A DNA stretch of 64,000 nt, taken from assembly GCF_014268445.2 (NCBI RefSeq), contig NZ_CP077089.1, forward strand, positions 2,473,501 to 2,537,500. The letters are read 5' to 3'. Made by a program: the position numbers and the translations under genes. How positions within the stretch are numbered: position 1 is the stretch's first letter; each line of letters opens with the position of its first letter. This document shows positions 20,849 through 30,382 of the stretch, in pieces. The notes beneath the pieces are model-generated. The model had not been told where the DNA came from. It did no database searches and saw nothing but the letters and a program-made list of their open reading frames with translations. The DNA comes from Pseudomonas tensinigenes (lineage in GTDB: Bacteria > Pseudomonadota > Gammaproteobacteria > Pseudomonadales > Pseudomonadaceae).

Positions 20849-22084
20849 ATGAAGCTTTTTCTGACCCGCCTGACCCTGGCGGTCGGCCTCGCTGCGCCGG
20901 TGTTGTTTGCCCACGCCGATGATCAGGTCAAGCGCGGCGAATACCTCGCCCGCGCCGCTGACTGCATGGCTTGCCACACCGCAGCGGGCGGCGCGCCGTT
21001 TGCCGGTGGTCTGCCGATCGTCTCGCCGTTCGGCACGATCTATGGCACCAATATCACCCCGAGCAAGGATCACGGCATCGGTTTGTACAACGATGACGAG
21101 TTCTTTGTTGCGCTGACCGAAGGCAAGCGTCGCGATGGCGCGAACCTGTATCCGGCGATGCCGTACACCTCGTATCACCTGATGCCGCGTGCAGATTCGG
21201 ATGCGATCCATGCCTACCTGAAAACCATCGAACCGATCGAGCGTGCAGCCCCGGTCACCAGTCTGAGCTTTCCGTTCAACGTGCGTCCGGGCCTGATCGG
21301 CTGGAACATGATGTACGGCAAAGCGCTGAAGCTGGAGTCGGCCGAAGGCAAAAGTGAAGCCTGGAAGCGCGGCCAGTACATGGTCGAAGTCCTTGGTCAC
21401 TGCGGCGAATGCCACACCCCGCGCGGTCTGCCGGGTGCGATGCAGTTGGATAAGCGCCTGACCGGCGGCATCCTCAATGGCTACCTAGCGCCGAGCCTGC
21501 TGGCCACTGATCTGGCCGCGCGCGGCTGGAACGAGCAGGATCTGGCCACGTTCCTCAAGCACGGCATGAGCGCGCAGGGGACGATGTTCAACGAGATGTT
21601 CCCGGTGTTCCACAACAGCACTCAGGGTCTGAGCGATGCGGATCTGGCGGCGATGGCGACATTCCTGCTCGGCGACAAACCGCCGGCTGCCAAAGCACTT
21701 GTTGAAGTGCCGGTAGAACAGCTCCGCGCCAGTGCCCAGCGCGGCCGTCAGGAATATCTGAACGTCTGCGCCGGCTGTCACGCGGTCGGTGGCGAAGGCA
21801 AACCGCATATCGCGGTGGCCATGCGCGGCAACACCACGCTGCGCCTGGAAGATCCGCGCAATCTTTTGCGGGTGATCGAGGACGGTATCGGCGAGCAGAA
21901 GTTCTCCGGCTTCGAGCACATGCAACCGATGCCGGGTTTCGCCGACAAGCTCAGTCCTGAACAGCTGACCGATCTGCTCAACTACCTGCGTCAAGGTTGG
22001 GGTGGTCAATCCGCCGAGCTGGCAGTGAGCGAAGTGCAAAAGCTGAAAGACGACGCACCGTCCATCGAGCACAAGGCGCACTGA
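20849..22084 (+). CDS. triheme cytochrome c of the molybdenum hydroxylase
   Basis: A 411-residue protein with a signal peptide (to about residue 23, ending AHA). Three class I heme sites are visible: CMACH (C39), CGECH (about C185) and CAGCH (about C307). The layout matches the membrane-bound triheme cytochrome subunits of alcohol/aldehyde dehydrogenases, which pass electrons to quinone or oxidase. It starts two bases after the 2Fe-2S subunit gene and has an aggagg site. Confidence 0.92.
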   Translation: MKLFLTRLTLAVGLAAPVLFAHADDQVKRGEYLARAADCMACHTAAGGAPFAGGLPIVSPFGTIYGTNITPSKDHGIGLYNDDEFFVALTEGKRRDGANLYPAMPYTSYHLMPRADSDAIHAYLKTIEPIERAAPVTSLSFPFNVRPGLIGWNMMYGKALKLESAEGKSEAWKRGQYMVEVLGHCGECHTPRGLPGAMQLDKRLTGGILNGYLAPSLLATDLAARGWNEQDLATFLKHGMSAQGTMFNEMFPVFHNSTQGLSDADLAAMATFLLGDKPPAAKALVEVPVEQLRASAQRGRQEYLNVCAGCHAVGGEGKPHIAVAMRGNTTLRLEDPRNLLRVIEDGIGEQKFSGFEHMQPMPGFADKLSPEQLTDLLNYLRQGWGGQSAELAVSEVQKLKDDAPSIEHKAH

Positions 22085-22085
22085 C

Positions 22086-23057
22086 ATGCAGCATCTCGAT
22101 CTACAAGTGCTGCGCCGCGCGCTGGAGTGGTCGGTGGCGGGGCAGCGCATCTGGCTCTGCACCGTGCTGACCACCTACGGTTCGGCACCGCGTGCGCCGG
22201 GTTCGCTGCTGGCGGTGAATGACGGCGGACAGTGGATCGGCTCGCTGTCGGGTGGCTGCGTCGAGGAAGATTTCCTTGAGCGCGTCGCCGAAGGTGCGTT
22301 TCTCGATGCGGTCAATGTCGTGCGTTACGGCGAAGGCGACGATCCGCGCTCGCGGGTCAGTCTGCCTTGTGGCGGCATTCTCGATGTGCTGGTAGAGAAA
22401 TTTGACGCTGACTGCGAGGTGCAGGCGCATCTGCGTGAATTGGAGTCGGCGCTGCTCGGTCAGTGCCGCTTGATTCGCGAGGTCGATCTGGCCAGCGGCG
22501 CGCGCAGTCTGTTCGCTGATCGCGAGCAGGGTGCGCGGATCGAGCGCGAGATTGATCGGGTGCGGATTCGCGTTGGTGCGGCGCAGCGTTTATTGCTCGC
22601 TGGGTATTCCAGTGTGGCGCTGGCGTGTGCCGAGTTTGCTGTCGGCCTCGGGTTTGAGGTGATTCTCTGTGATCCGCGCGATGAGGTGCTTGAAGGCGTG
22701 GTGCTGGATGGTGTGGAGATTCGCCGGCAATTGCCGTCGGTGTTTATTGCTGACGGTGGCTGTCATCGTGATACGGCGGTCGTAGCGCTCACTCACGATC
22801 CGCGCATCGACGACCTGGCGATGATGGAAGCGGTGCGCACTGAGGCGTTCTACATCGGCGTGATGGGCTCGCAGCAGACTTCGCAGAAGCGCTTTGAGCG
22901 GTTACGTCGGATTGGCGGGCTGGGGGAGAACGAGTTGGCGCGGATTCATGCGCCGATCGGGCTTAACCTCGGCAGCAAGACGCCAGCGGAAATTGCCTTG
23001 GCGGTGCTGGCTGATATCCTGCGGATCCGTAGCGGGATTGCTCGGGATCAACTGTGA
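22086..23057 (+). CDS. XdhC/CoxI family Moco-enzyme maturation factor
   Basis: A 323-residue protein. The N-terminal XdhC/CoxI domain has TVLTTYGSAPRAPGSLLAV and GSLSGGCVEEDF, and the C-terminal half is an XdhC Rossmann domain with YIGVMGSQQTS. XdhC proteins bind the cofactor, promote its sulfuration and insert it into xanthine-dehydrogenase-type enzymes. It is the last gene of the four-gene operon, one base after the cytochrome stop. A terminator follows. Confidence 0.9.
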   Translation: MQHLDLQVLRRALEWSVAGQRIWLCTVLTTYGSAPRAPGSLLAVNDGGQWIGSLSGGCVEEDFLERVAEGAFLDAVNVVRYGEGDDPRSRVSLPCGGILDVLVEKFDADCEVQAHLRELESALLGQCRLIREVDLASGARSLFADREQGARIEREIDRVRIRVGAAQRLLLAGYSSVALACAEFAVGLGFEVILCDPRDEVLEGVVLDGVEIRRQLPSVFIADGGCHRDTAVVALTHDPRIDDLAMMEAVRTEAFYIGVMGSQQTSQKRFERLRRIGGLGENELARIHAPIGLNLGSKTPAEIALAVLADILRIRSGIARDQL

Positions 23058-23077
23058 GACCGTTCAGTGTTGAAATC

Positions 23078-23107
23078 AAAAGGGCCGCTGTTCAGCGGCC
23101 CTTTTTT
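23078..23107. terminator. shared terminator between xdhC-like and puuB-like genes
   Basis: The stem aaaagggccgctg/cagcggccctttt has a short ttc loop and T on the + side, with A on the other. It fits as a bidirectional terminator for two converging genes. Confidence 0.85.
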
Positions 23108-24389
23108 ACATCCCGAATTTGTCGCGCAAGCCGTAATACCAGGCACCTAACGCAGCAAATGGCGTACGCAGCAGCTGTCCGCCGGGGAACGGGTAGTGCG
23201 GCAAGTCGGCAAACGCATCGAAGCGCTCAGCCTGACCGCGCAGCGCCTCAGCCAGCACCTTGCCTGCCAGATGCGTGTAAGTCACACCATGGCCGCTGCA
23301 ACCCTGCGAGTAATAAATGTTGTCGCCCAAACGGCCGACTTGCGGCAAACGCGACAGGGTCAGCAGGAAATTTCCGGTCCAGGCGTAGTCGATCTTCACA
23401 TCCTTGAGCTGCGGGAACGCCTTGAGCATTTTCGGACGAATGATCGCTTCGATGTTCGCCGGATCGCGCGCGCCATACACCACTCCACCGCCGAAGATCA
23501 GGCGCTTGTCACCCGTGAGACGGTAGTAGTCGAGCAGGTAATTGCAGTCTTCAACGCAGTAATCCTGTGGCAGCAAGGCTTTCGCCTGCTCGTCTCCCAG
23601 CGGTTCGGTGGTGATCACTTGCGTGCCGCATGGCATCGATTTGGCCGCCAGTTCCGGTACCAGGTTGCCGAGATAGGCATTGCCGGCGACGATGATGAAC
23701 TTGGCCCTGACCTTGCCTTGCGGCGTATGCACCACCGGGTTGGCGCCGCGCTCGATGCGCACGGCAGGCGATTGCTCATAGATGGTGCCGCCGAGGGACT
23801 CGACCGCCGCCGCTTCACCCAGCGCAAGGTTCAGCGGGTGGATGTGCCCACCGCTCATGTCGAGCATGCCGCCGACGTACTGATCGCACGCAACCACTTC
23901 GCGAATGCGGCGCTGATCGAGCAGTTCCAGTTGCGTATGACCGAAGCGCTCCCAAAGCCGCTTCTGCGATTCCAGGTGGACCATCTGCTTGGCCGTCAGC
24001 GCGGCGAACACGCCGCCGTCCTTCAGGTCGCACTGAATATTGTACTTGGCCACGCGCTCGCGAATGATCCGGCCGCCTTCGAACGCCATCTGCCCGAGCA
24101 GTTGCGCTTGCTTGGGGCCGACGCTGCGCTCGATCACGTCGATGTCGCGGCTATAGCTGTTAACGATCTGCCCGCCATTACGCCCGGAAGCGCCGAAACC
24201 GACCTTGGCCGCTTCCAGTACGGTGACGCGAAAACCGTTTTCCAGCAGAAACAGGGCGGAGGACAATCCGGTATACCCGGCGCCGATCACACAGACGTCC
24301 GTCTCCACATCATCCTGCAAGGCAGGGCGAGGCGGTACGGCATTGGCCGACGCAGCGTAATAGGACTCTGGGTAAAGGGTGTTCGCCAT
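23106..24389 (-). CDS. FAD-dependent oxidase, PuuB/PauB-like
   Basis: A 427-residue DAO-family flavoprotein. The FAD motif is VIGAGYTGLSSALFLLE (about residues 33-49), followed by GFGASGRNGGQIV. This pattern is typical of gamma-glutamylputrescine (glutamylpolyamine) oxidases of putrescine and spermidine breakdown, and NIYYSQGCSGHGVTYTHLAGK is a shared C-terminal motif. No other polyamine gene is next to it, so the substrate remains an inference from family. Confidence 0.85.
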   Translation of the reverse strand: MANTLYPESYYAASANAVPPRPALQDDVETDVCVIGAGYTGLSSALFLLENGFRVTVLEAAKVGFGASGRNGGQIVNSYSRDIDVIERSVGPKQAQLLGQMAFEGGRIIRERVAKYNIQCDLKDGGVFAALTAKQMVHLESQKRLWERFGHTQLELLDQRRIREVVACDQYVGGMLDMSGGHIHPLNLALGEAAAVESLGGTIYEQSPAVRIERGANPVVHTPQGKVRAKFIIVAGNAYLGNLVPELAAKSMPCGTQVITTEPLGDEQAKALLPQDYCVEDCNYLLDYYRLTGDKRLIFGGGVVYGARDPANIEAIIRPKMLKAFPQLKDVKIDYAWTGNFLLTLSRLPQVGRLGDNIYYSQGCSGHGVTYTHLAGKVLAEALRGQAERFDAFADLPHYPFPGGQLLRTPFAALGAWYYGLRDKFGM

Positions 24390-24531
24390 CCTGCAGCCTC
24401 TGTTTAATATATTTTACGAGTGCGTCGATCCTACCCGAGTTGAAAAACCTCCGCCAGCCACCGGAAAATCTTCGTCGGAGCCGCGAAATTAAATATTTTG
24501 CATATTCATAGGGTTAGGTGAAAAAAAGGTG

Positions 24532-24559
24532 TTGACACCCCTCCGGAATTCCGTAGAAT
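24532..24559 (+). promoter_or_regulatory. promoter of tRNA-Val(GAC)
   Basis: A perfect -35 box ttgaca (24532-24537), a 16-base spacer and the -10 box tagaat (24554-24559). A GC-rich stretch follows, and the tRNA begins 14 bases later. Confidence 0.85.
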
Positions 24560-24572
24560 GCCGCCTCACAGC

Positions 24573-24649
24573 AGGCACGTAGCTCAGTTGGTTAGAGCAC
24601 CACCTTGACATGGTGGGGGTCGTTGGTTCGAGTCCAATCGCGCCTACCA
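24573..24649 (+). tRNA. tRNA-Val (GAC)
   Basis: The anticodon stem ccacc/ggtgg encloses the loop ttgacat (anticodon GAC). The D arm is gctcagttggttagagc and the T arm gttggttcgagtccaat; CCA is encoded. The acceptor aggcacg against cgcgcct leaves one A-C mismatch at the fifth pair. A terminator follows. Confidence 0.95.
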
Positions 24650-24680
24650 AACAAAATCCGCTCTGCTGGGCGGTCTAGAA

Positions 24681-24709
24681 GGGCTCACCGAAAGGTGGGC
24701 CCTTTTTTG
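24681..24709 (+). terminator. terminator after tRNA-Val(GAC)
   Basis: The stem gggctcacc/ggtgggccc with a gaaa loop is followed by six T. Confidence 0.88.
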
Positions 24710-25125
24710 TTGTCTGCGATTTGCAATACTTTTGCAAACCCTCCTCAGGGCGCCAGCTGGACTTCGCGTTTAGTCGATCTCAGGGCATTCGAAATTCCAT
24801 GCGAGGCCTGTTGATCCACTGCGAGTCGTGCTTCACCGTTTAGCAGTCCTTGCTGAATGGCGTGCGCAAGTCTTCGTCGTGCGCCCGCCTGCGATCGAAT
24901 TTCTGCATCGTCGGGTCAGGCAGTGGGCTGGCGATTCACCGCTCGTCGCCAGCGTCCTTTGAAAAAGTGTGGATATTGAACAGGTTACGAGTGTTACTAA
25001 CCAGCCGGTTATCAAAAAAACGTTGTTACTGTTCGTGGAATTAAGTAACATTCGCCCCGCGTTCACCACCACGGTTTATGCATTTTTAAATCCCAAGCTT
25101 CCATCAGCTGCTTGGGATTTTTTTT
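24710..25125 (+). ncRNA. possible small RNA ending at a strong orphan terminator
   Basis: No convincing protein gene lies between the tRNA terminator and 25262. The stretch ends in a textbook terminator (11-base perfect stem 25088-25098/25110-25120 followed by T) that no protein gene upstream can use. This suggests a small non-coding transcript, or read-through protection. The 5' end is not visible, and no known sRNA was recognised. Only the terminator is firm. Confidence 0.3.
25088..25125 (+). terminator. orphan strong terminator
   Basis: The perfect 11-base stem aaatcccaagc/gcttgggattt has an 11-base loop and ends in eight T. It lies 439 bases past the tRNA-Val, after that tRNA's own terminator. 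Confidence 0.88.
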
Positions 25126-25261
25126 GCCTGCGATTTGGTTTTGCCGCTTCATTTTCCTCTCGAGGCTTAGTAATTGCCGGGCGATATCTCGCAGGCAAAT
25201 CGCTACTTTTTCGACTACTACTGACTGGCCGATTTTCAACTCTTTCTGATGGGGTGTATCG

Positions 25262-25717
25262 ATGCTGGTTCACTGGTTTCTAGCAGCTATTCATCTACTG
25301 GCTTTTGCCCTGGGCTTTTGGGCGGTTCTGACGCGAGGAACGGCATTCAGTCGCCTCGCTGCTGGTGCAGGTGAGACCAAGCGCGTTTTGCTGGCTGATA
25401 ACCTATGGGGTATCTCTGCGTTGATTCTGCTGGTGACAGGCGCGATGCGGGCTTTTGCCGGCTTTGAAAAAGGCACTGACTATTATCTTCATCAGCCGCT
25501 GTTTCATCTGAAGATGACGCTGTTTGTGCTGATCCTGATTGTAGAGCTCGCCCCGATGATCACGTTGATCAAGTGGCGGATCGCGTCCGCACGCGGTGCA
25601 GCAATCGATACCGGGCGCGCCAAGCTGTACGCGCGAATCAGTCATGTCGAGGCGTTGTTGCTGGTACTGATGATGGTGGCGGCCACGGGCATGGCGCGTG
25701 GCGTGACATTCAGTTAG
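25262..25717 (+). CDS. DUF2214 family inner-membrane protein
   Basis: A 151-residue protein with four hydrophobic segments (about residues 4-24, 44-64, 82-104 and 128-146). The conserved polar start MLVHWFLAAIHLLA and the motif LLADNLWGISALIL are typical of DUF2214. The function of the family is not known. It follows the orphan terminator by 136 bases, on its own transcript. Confidence 0.85.
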   Translation: MLVHWFLAAIHLLAFALGFWAVLTRGTAFSRLAAGAGETKRVLLADNLWGISALILLVTGAMRAFAGFEKGTDYYLHQPLFHLKMTLFVLILIVELAPMITLIKWRIASARGAAIDTGRAKLYARISHVEALLLVLMMVAATGMARGVTFS

Positions 25718-25928
25718 AGGGCGAATTCTCTGCGCTCTATCGGAAACGTCCGACAGCCAGCCAGGGGGATGGCAGGTAGTATCCGGCAGCAAGAGGGGAT
25801 GCGTGAAAGGGGGGGAGTGTGTCAGGCGCCGTGCCCAGCGGAGTGGGGAGCGGATGGCAAAACGGCGCGTGAATCTCTAGCCAGTCATTCCACAAGGTAA
25901 ACGGACTGGCTACTGACTGCGATTTGGC

Positions 25929-26123
25929 TCAGGGAGTTTGTGGCTTGTCCGGGGCGGTCAGGCCAGCCTGAATGCGCTGGTAAATCTCTTCACGGTGCAC
26001 TGCAACGTTTTTCGGAGCGTTGATGCCAATGCGGACCTGTTGGCCGCTTACGCCCAGAATGGTGATAGTGATGTCATCACCGATGTTTATGCTTTCACCG
26101 ACTTTGCGGGTGAGTATCAGCAT
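25929..26123 (-). CDS. rsmE: RsmE, CsrA-family RNA-binding regulator
   Basis: A 64-residue dimeric RNA-binding protein that blocks translation by binding GGA motifs at ribosome sites. It is titrated by RsmX/Y/Z RNAs under GacS/GacA. The RNA-contact residues L4 and R44 (VHREEIY) are present. The sequence, as recalled, is nearly identical to the RsmE of P. protegens (ending [11 protein letters not shown]) rather than to RsmA. The start is the ATG at 26123, preceded by aaggag. The gene stands alone, unlike rsmA, which usually follows lysC. Confidence 0.93.
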   Translation of the reverse strand: MLILTRKVGESINIGDDITITILGVSGQQVRIGINAPKNVAVHREEIYQRIQAGLTAPDKPQTP

Positions 26124-26373
26124 GGTCTTCTCCTTGATTGCTTTGTAGGGCACCTGATTCAGACAGTGCAGAGGTCGGTGGTACGTATAGATTAGTGCGA
26201 AGTCTCACGGTTTGGGTGCCTCTTTCTGACGCGCAGAAGCGGCATTAATTCCCAGGGCGTAACTATACAGAGGCTGCAACCATCAATCTCGTTGTTTTGT
26301 GCCCATTTTGCGGGCCTCGCGAAGTATTTATGAATGATAAGATCGCGGCTTTGAGAATTTCGAGGAAAGCGTT

Positions 26374-26742
26374 GTGCGCAAATTGGTTTGGTTGGTCGCG
26401 GCACTGGTATTGACTGGGTGTGGTGAAGGCAAGAATGCAGACGCAGCAAAACCACAATCGGCTGTAGTGACGGCGCCGGCTGCGGCTGCAGCACCACAAT
26501 GGGATCTCGAAGTGCGCGGCGAAACCCCGCAGGCTGTCAGCGACCTGAGCGGCTGGTTGATCGAGCACGCTTTCGTACCTACGGTGATCAAGGACAGCAG
26601 TGGCAAAACACGAATTCTGATTGGTCCTTTCAACTCGCAAGCCGAAGCTGAAGCCCGAAAAGTACAAGTGGATGCTGCTCTGGTGAAAGCCAAGAAGCAG
26701 AATATTGAATCGGTGGTGATCGAGCACCCGCTCACGCCGTAA
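26374..26742 (+). CDS. SPOR-like lipoprotein
   Basis: A 122-residue protein with a GTG start and a gaggaaag ribosome site. The signal ends in a lipobox (LVLTGC, Cys 16). A short Ala-rich linker is followed by an approximately 75-residue C-terminal domain (LSGWLIEHAFVPTVIKD, LIGPFNSQAEAEARK) that resembles a SPOR domain, so it may bind septal peptidoglycan. No partner gene is adjacent. Conserved lipoprotein of unknown role. Confidence 0.8.
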   Translation: MRKLVWLVAALVLTGCGEGKNADAAKPQSAVVTAPAAAAAPQWDLEVRGETPQAVSDLSGWLIEHAFVPTVIKDSSGKTRILIGPFNSQAEAEARKVQVDAALVKAKKQNIESVVIEHPLTP

Positions 26743-26829
26743 GCGCTGCGTTTCAGCGGAGCAACCTAAAGGACCTCGGATGTGGCTCGTCTTATACGAG
26801 TCAGTCACGATTTTCCGAAGGAGCTCCGC

Positions 26830-27732
26830 ATGGCCTCCGCCAATCCTTACAAGCTGTTCGACGTCATCCTGCATCGCAAAACCTTACTCAGCCCGCACAT
26901 GATGCGGATCACGCTGGCCAGTCCTGCTGTTAAAGAAATGGCCACCTGGGCGCCGGATCAAAGGGTGAAACTGTTTTTTCCTGCGGCTGATGGTTCGCCT
27001 GCCAGGCTTGCTCAGGGCGAGGGTTGGTACGCCCGCTTCAAGGCAATGATTGCCGATCGGCGTCCGGCGATGCGCACCTACACCATTCGCCATTTGCGGG
27101 CCGAACAAGGCGAAGTGGATATTGATTTTGTTCTGCACGGTGAAACCGGACCGGCTTCGCGGTGGGCGCTTCGGGCGCAGCCCGGTGATTCGATGCAGAT
27201 TCTCGCTCCGGATCGCCGCTTTTCAGCACAGGACGCCGGCGGATTCGAATGGAAGCCGCCGCAGTCTCTCAAGCAGGTTCTGTTGGTCGCCGACGGCACG
27301 GCGCTACCGGCGGCCATGGGCATTCTCGATGAGTTGGCCGCTATGGCCGAGCCACCCCTGACGCAGGCGTTTTTCGAAGTCGACAGTGTCGAGGATATGC
27401 TGGCAGTTCCCGATTGGGCCGGGCTGACGGTGCAGTGGTTGATCCGGGACCAGGCCAGCGCCGGTACGTTGATGGTGGCGGCGGTGCAGAAAGCGGTTCC
27501 CCCCATTCATGCCTCATCCATCGGCCAGGCTGTCGAGTTGGCCGAGGTCGATATCGACAAAGAGATTCTTTGGGAAATAGCCGAGACAGCCAGTGAAGGT
27601 TTCTATGGCTGGATCGCTGGAGAAAGCGCCGCAGTGATGAGCCTGCGCAGGTACCTGGTCAAAGAATGCGGAATCGCGCGGGAGTCGCTCAACCTGATGG
27701 GCTATTGGCGTTACAACAAGGCGGGCAGCTAG
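26830..27732 (+). CDS. siderophore-interacting protein (flavin reductase type)
   Basis: A 300-residue protein of the SIP/ViuB family. The N-terminal FAD-binding barrel has RTYTIRHLR and VDIDFVLHG, and the C-terminal NAD(P)H part has LLVADGTALPAAMGIL and a YGWIAGESAAV motif. Such proteins reduce ferric siderophores in the cytosol to free iron. The start at 26830 follows an aaggagct site; an upstream in-frame ATG at 26782 lacks one. No siderophore genes are nearby. It ends at a terminator. Confidence 0.9.
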   Translation: MASANPYKLFDVILHRKTLLSPHMMRITLASPAVKEMATWAPDQRVKLFFPAADGSPARLAQGEGWYARFKAMIADRRPAMRTYTIRHLRAEQGEVDIDFVLHGETGPASRWALRAQPGDSMQILAPDRRFSAQDAGGFEWKPPQSLKQVLLVADGTALPAAMGILDELAAMAEPPLTQAFFEVDSVEDMLAVPDWAGLTVQWLIRDQASAGTLMVAAVQKAVPPIHASSIGQAVELAEVDIDKEILWEIAETASEGFYGWIAGESAAVMSLRRYLVKECGIARESLNLMGYWRYNKAGS

Positions 27733-27735
27733 CCA

Positions 27736-27775
27736 CAAAAAAGGCCTCGGACATGACGTTCGAGGCCTTTTTTCC
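27736..27775. terminator. shared terminator between SIP gene and endA
   Basis: The stem aaaaaaggcctcg/cgaggcctttttt with a 13-base loop serves two converging genes. Confidence 0.88.
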
Positions 27776-27784
27776 AGTGGTTGA

Positions 27785-28474
27785 TCAGCCGCAGGCTTTC
27801 ATGTTCACCGGGCCGACAAATTCATTGCCGCGTCCCATCACGCACGCCACGCTTTGATTACGCTGACGCTCCCAGTCCTGCACCGGGTAAGTCTTGTCCC
27901 AGGCCTCGTACAATTGTCGATCCTGCTTCGACAGGCGCAAGCCGTATTGCTTGCTCATGTAGAAGTAAGTGCGGGCGATCATGCCGCGAATCGACGGGCG
28001 AGGCATGACCTTCTTCGCCTTGAAGTCGACCTGGGTCAGGCACGAGCCATACTGCCCGGATTGCACCGGCAGCCAGCCGTAGCTGAAGTTGCTGCGGTCT
28101 CCGTTGACCTCGCCAATACTTGGCACCAGGTTATGCAGATCGGCTTCAGCTTTCTGATAGCTTGGGTCGTAACGCGTGCAGTTCTTGCGTCCACCTTCCT
28201 GCCAGCACTGACGCTGATGGCCGAACTGCCAGGCCGGCACGATGTGTTCCCATTCAATGCGTGATGCACGCTTGGCATTCTTGCGCGGTACGTAACCGCA
28301 AGCCTTCAGGTCAACCTTGTTGCCGGTGTACTTGCACCCGCAATAAAACTCTGTGGACTGTGGTGCATACAGCTTCCAGGCGACCTTCTTGGCTTCGGTA
28401 AAGGTGCGGGGCGCGCCAGCCTGAGCACCCACGGCGATGAACAAAAGCAGCAAAGCAAAACAGCGGACACTCAT
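27785..28474 (-). CDS. endA: endonuclease I (periplasmic/secreted DNase)
   Basis: A 229-residue nuclease of the EndA/NucM family with a signal peptide (to about residue 19). The beta-beta-alpha-metal motif is EWEHIVPAW with catalytic H77, and several cysteines (CGC, QRQCW, NCTRYD, GSCLTQ) suggest disulfides in the periplasm. It degrades extracellular DNA; in P. aeruginosa EndA affects biofilm dispersal. It starts four bases after the DUF1654 gene, so both should share the LexA-box promoter upstream. Confidence 0.93.
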   Translation of the reverse strand: MSVRCFALLLLFIAVGAQAGAPRTFTEAKKVAWKLYAPQSTEFYCGCKYTGNKVDLKACGYVPRKNAKRASRIEWEHIVPAWQFGHQRQCWQEGGRKNCTRYDPSYQKAEADLHNLVPSIGEVNGDRSNFSYGWLPVQSGQYGSCLTQVDFKAKKVMPRPSIRGMIARTYFYMSKQYGLRLSKQDRQLYEAWDKTYPVQDWERQRNQSVACVMGRGNEFVGPVNMKACG

Positions 28475-28478
28475 TGAA

Positions 28479-28718
28479 TCAATCTTCCTTCGGTACAACC
28501 CAAAAAATCTGCACGCCACCGTCGTCGCGATAGGCGAGGGTAACGTTGTCGTTCTCGTCGATTTCCTCGAGCAGGCGTTCCCATTCGTCCATCGGCTCGT
28601 CCGGCAGACGGAAGATCAGTGCGGCTTTGGCTTTTTGGGCAGTGGGGGAGTTGATGATTTTCTGAACGCGCATGCCCATGCGTTCGTAAGCGTCAGGAGC
28701 ATCTGGGGAGGTGGCCAC
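28479..28718 (-). CDS. DUF1654 family protein, SOS-type promoter
   Basis: A 79-residue small acidic protein of the Pseudomonas DUF1654 family (ERMGMRVQKIINSPTAQKA, RLPDEPMDEWERLLEEIDEND). The GTG at 28718 is chosen because aagga lies seven bases upstream, while upstream ATGs lie inside the LexA box. The function is unknown. It is followed by endA after a four-base gap, and its promoter has a perfect LexA-type palindrome, so DNA damage should induce both. Confidence 0.82.
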   Translation of the reverse strand: MATSPDAPDAYERMGMRVQKIINSPTAQKAKAALIFRLPDEPMDEWERLLEEIDENDNVTLAYRDDGGVQIFWVVPKED

Positions 28719-28736
28719 GAGGTTATCCTTATTAAG

Positions 28737-28777
28737 CTGTACGTGCATACAGTATTTAACTGTAAGCATTTTCGCAA
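28737..28777 (-). promoter_or_regulatory. promoter with LexA (SOS) box for DUF1654-endA
   Basis: Bases 28737-28752 read ctgtacgtgcatacag, a perfect CTGT-N8-ACAG LexA site. On the minus strand a -35 box ttgcga (28777-28772) and a -10 box tactgt (28754-28749) lie 17 bases apart, and the -10 overlaps the LexA site, so bound LexA would block RNA polymerase. The GTG start lies 18 bases past the box. Confidence 0.8.
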
Positions 28778-28944
28778 CTGCTTAAAATTCAAGAAAATCC
28801 TCTGACAGCGGTTTTCCGATTTTGGTGTAGGTCGTGTCGAATTTTTTGTGGGAAAAGTGCGAGAGCGTTGTGAGCGATGCACCACCCGCCCGACAGGCGA
28901 ATGGCGCAGGGTGCCCAATCAAGAATTGATTGGGCGAAGGTCCA

Positions 28945-30072
<1,128 letters not shown>

Positions 30073-30322
30073 TCATCTAGATGCACCCCAAGCCGATCTG
30101 GATGCCCGGAGTACGGTGAAGGGAGCAGGATCTGTACCAGCCGTACTTTGCGTCAGAGAAATGTTTAACTTGATGATTTAAATCAAGATTTTATGAGTCG
30201 GCAAATCTTGGATTGAATCGTTCATCCGGGTTTCCGAACAGTCGGCGCTTTCGTGTTCGGCTCTCCGAAAAGGACTACTGCTTTTGTCGGGTGTTTCGAG
30301 TTGCCGGTTTCGGTTTTTCTGC

Positions 30323-30349
30323 TAAAGAAACCCTCGCGCGGGCCGATGG
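30323..30349 (+). promoter_or_regulatory. sigma-28 (FliA)-type promoter
   Basis: The sequence is taaagaaa (30323-30330), 11 bases, then gccgatgg (30342-30349). It matches the flagellar consensus TAAAGTTT-N11-GCCGATAA in spacing and at 12 of 16 positions, including TAAAG and GCCGAT. It lies 33 bases before the start of the FlxA-like gene. The rest of the 30034-30382 gap shows nothing clear beyond AT-rich upstream DNA of ansB. Confidence 0.7.
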
Positions 30350-30382
30350 GTGTTCAAGGAAACTAAAATGTAGGGAGTTCAC

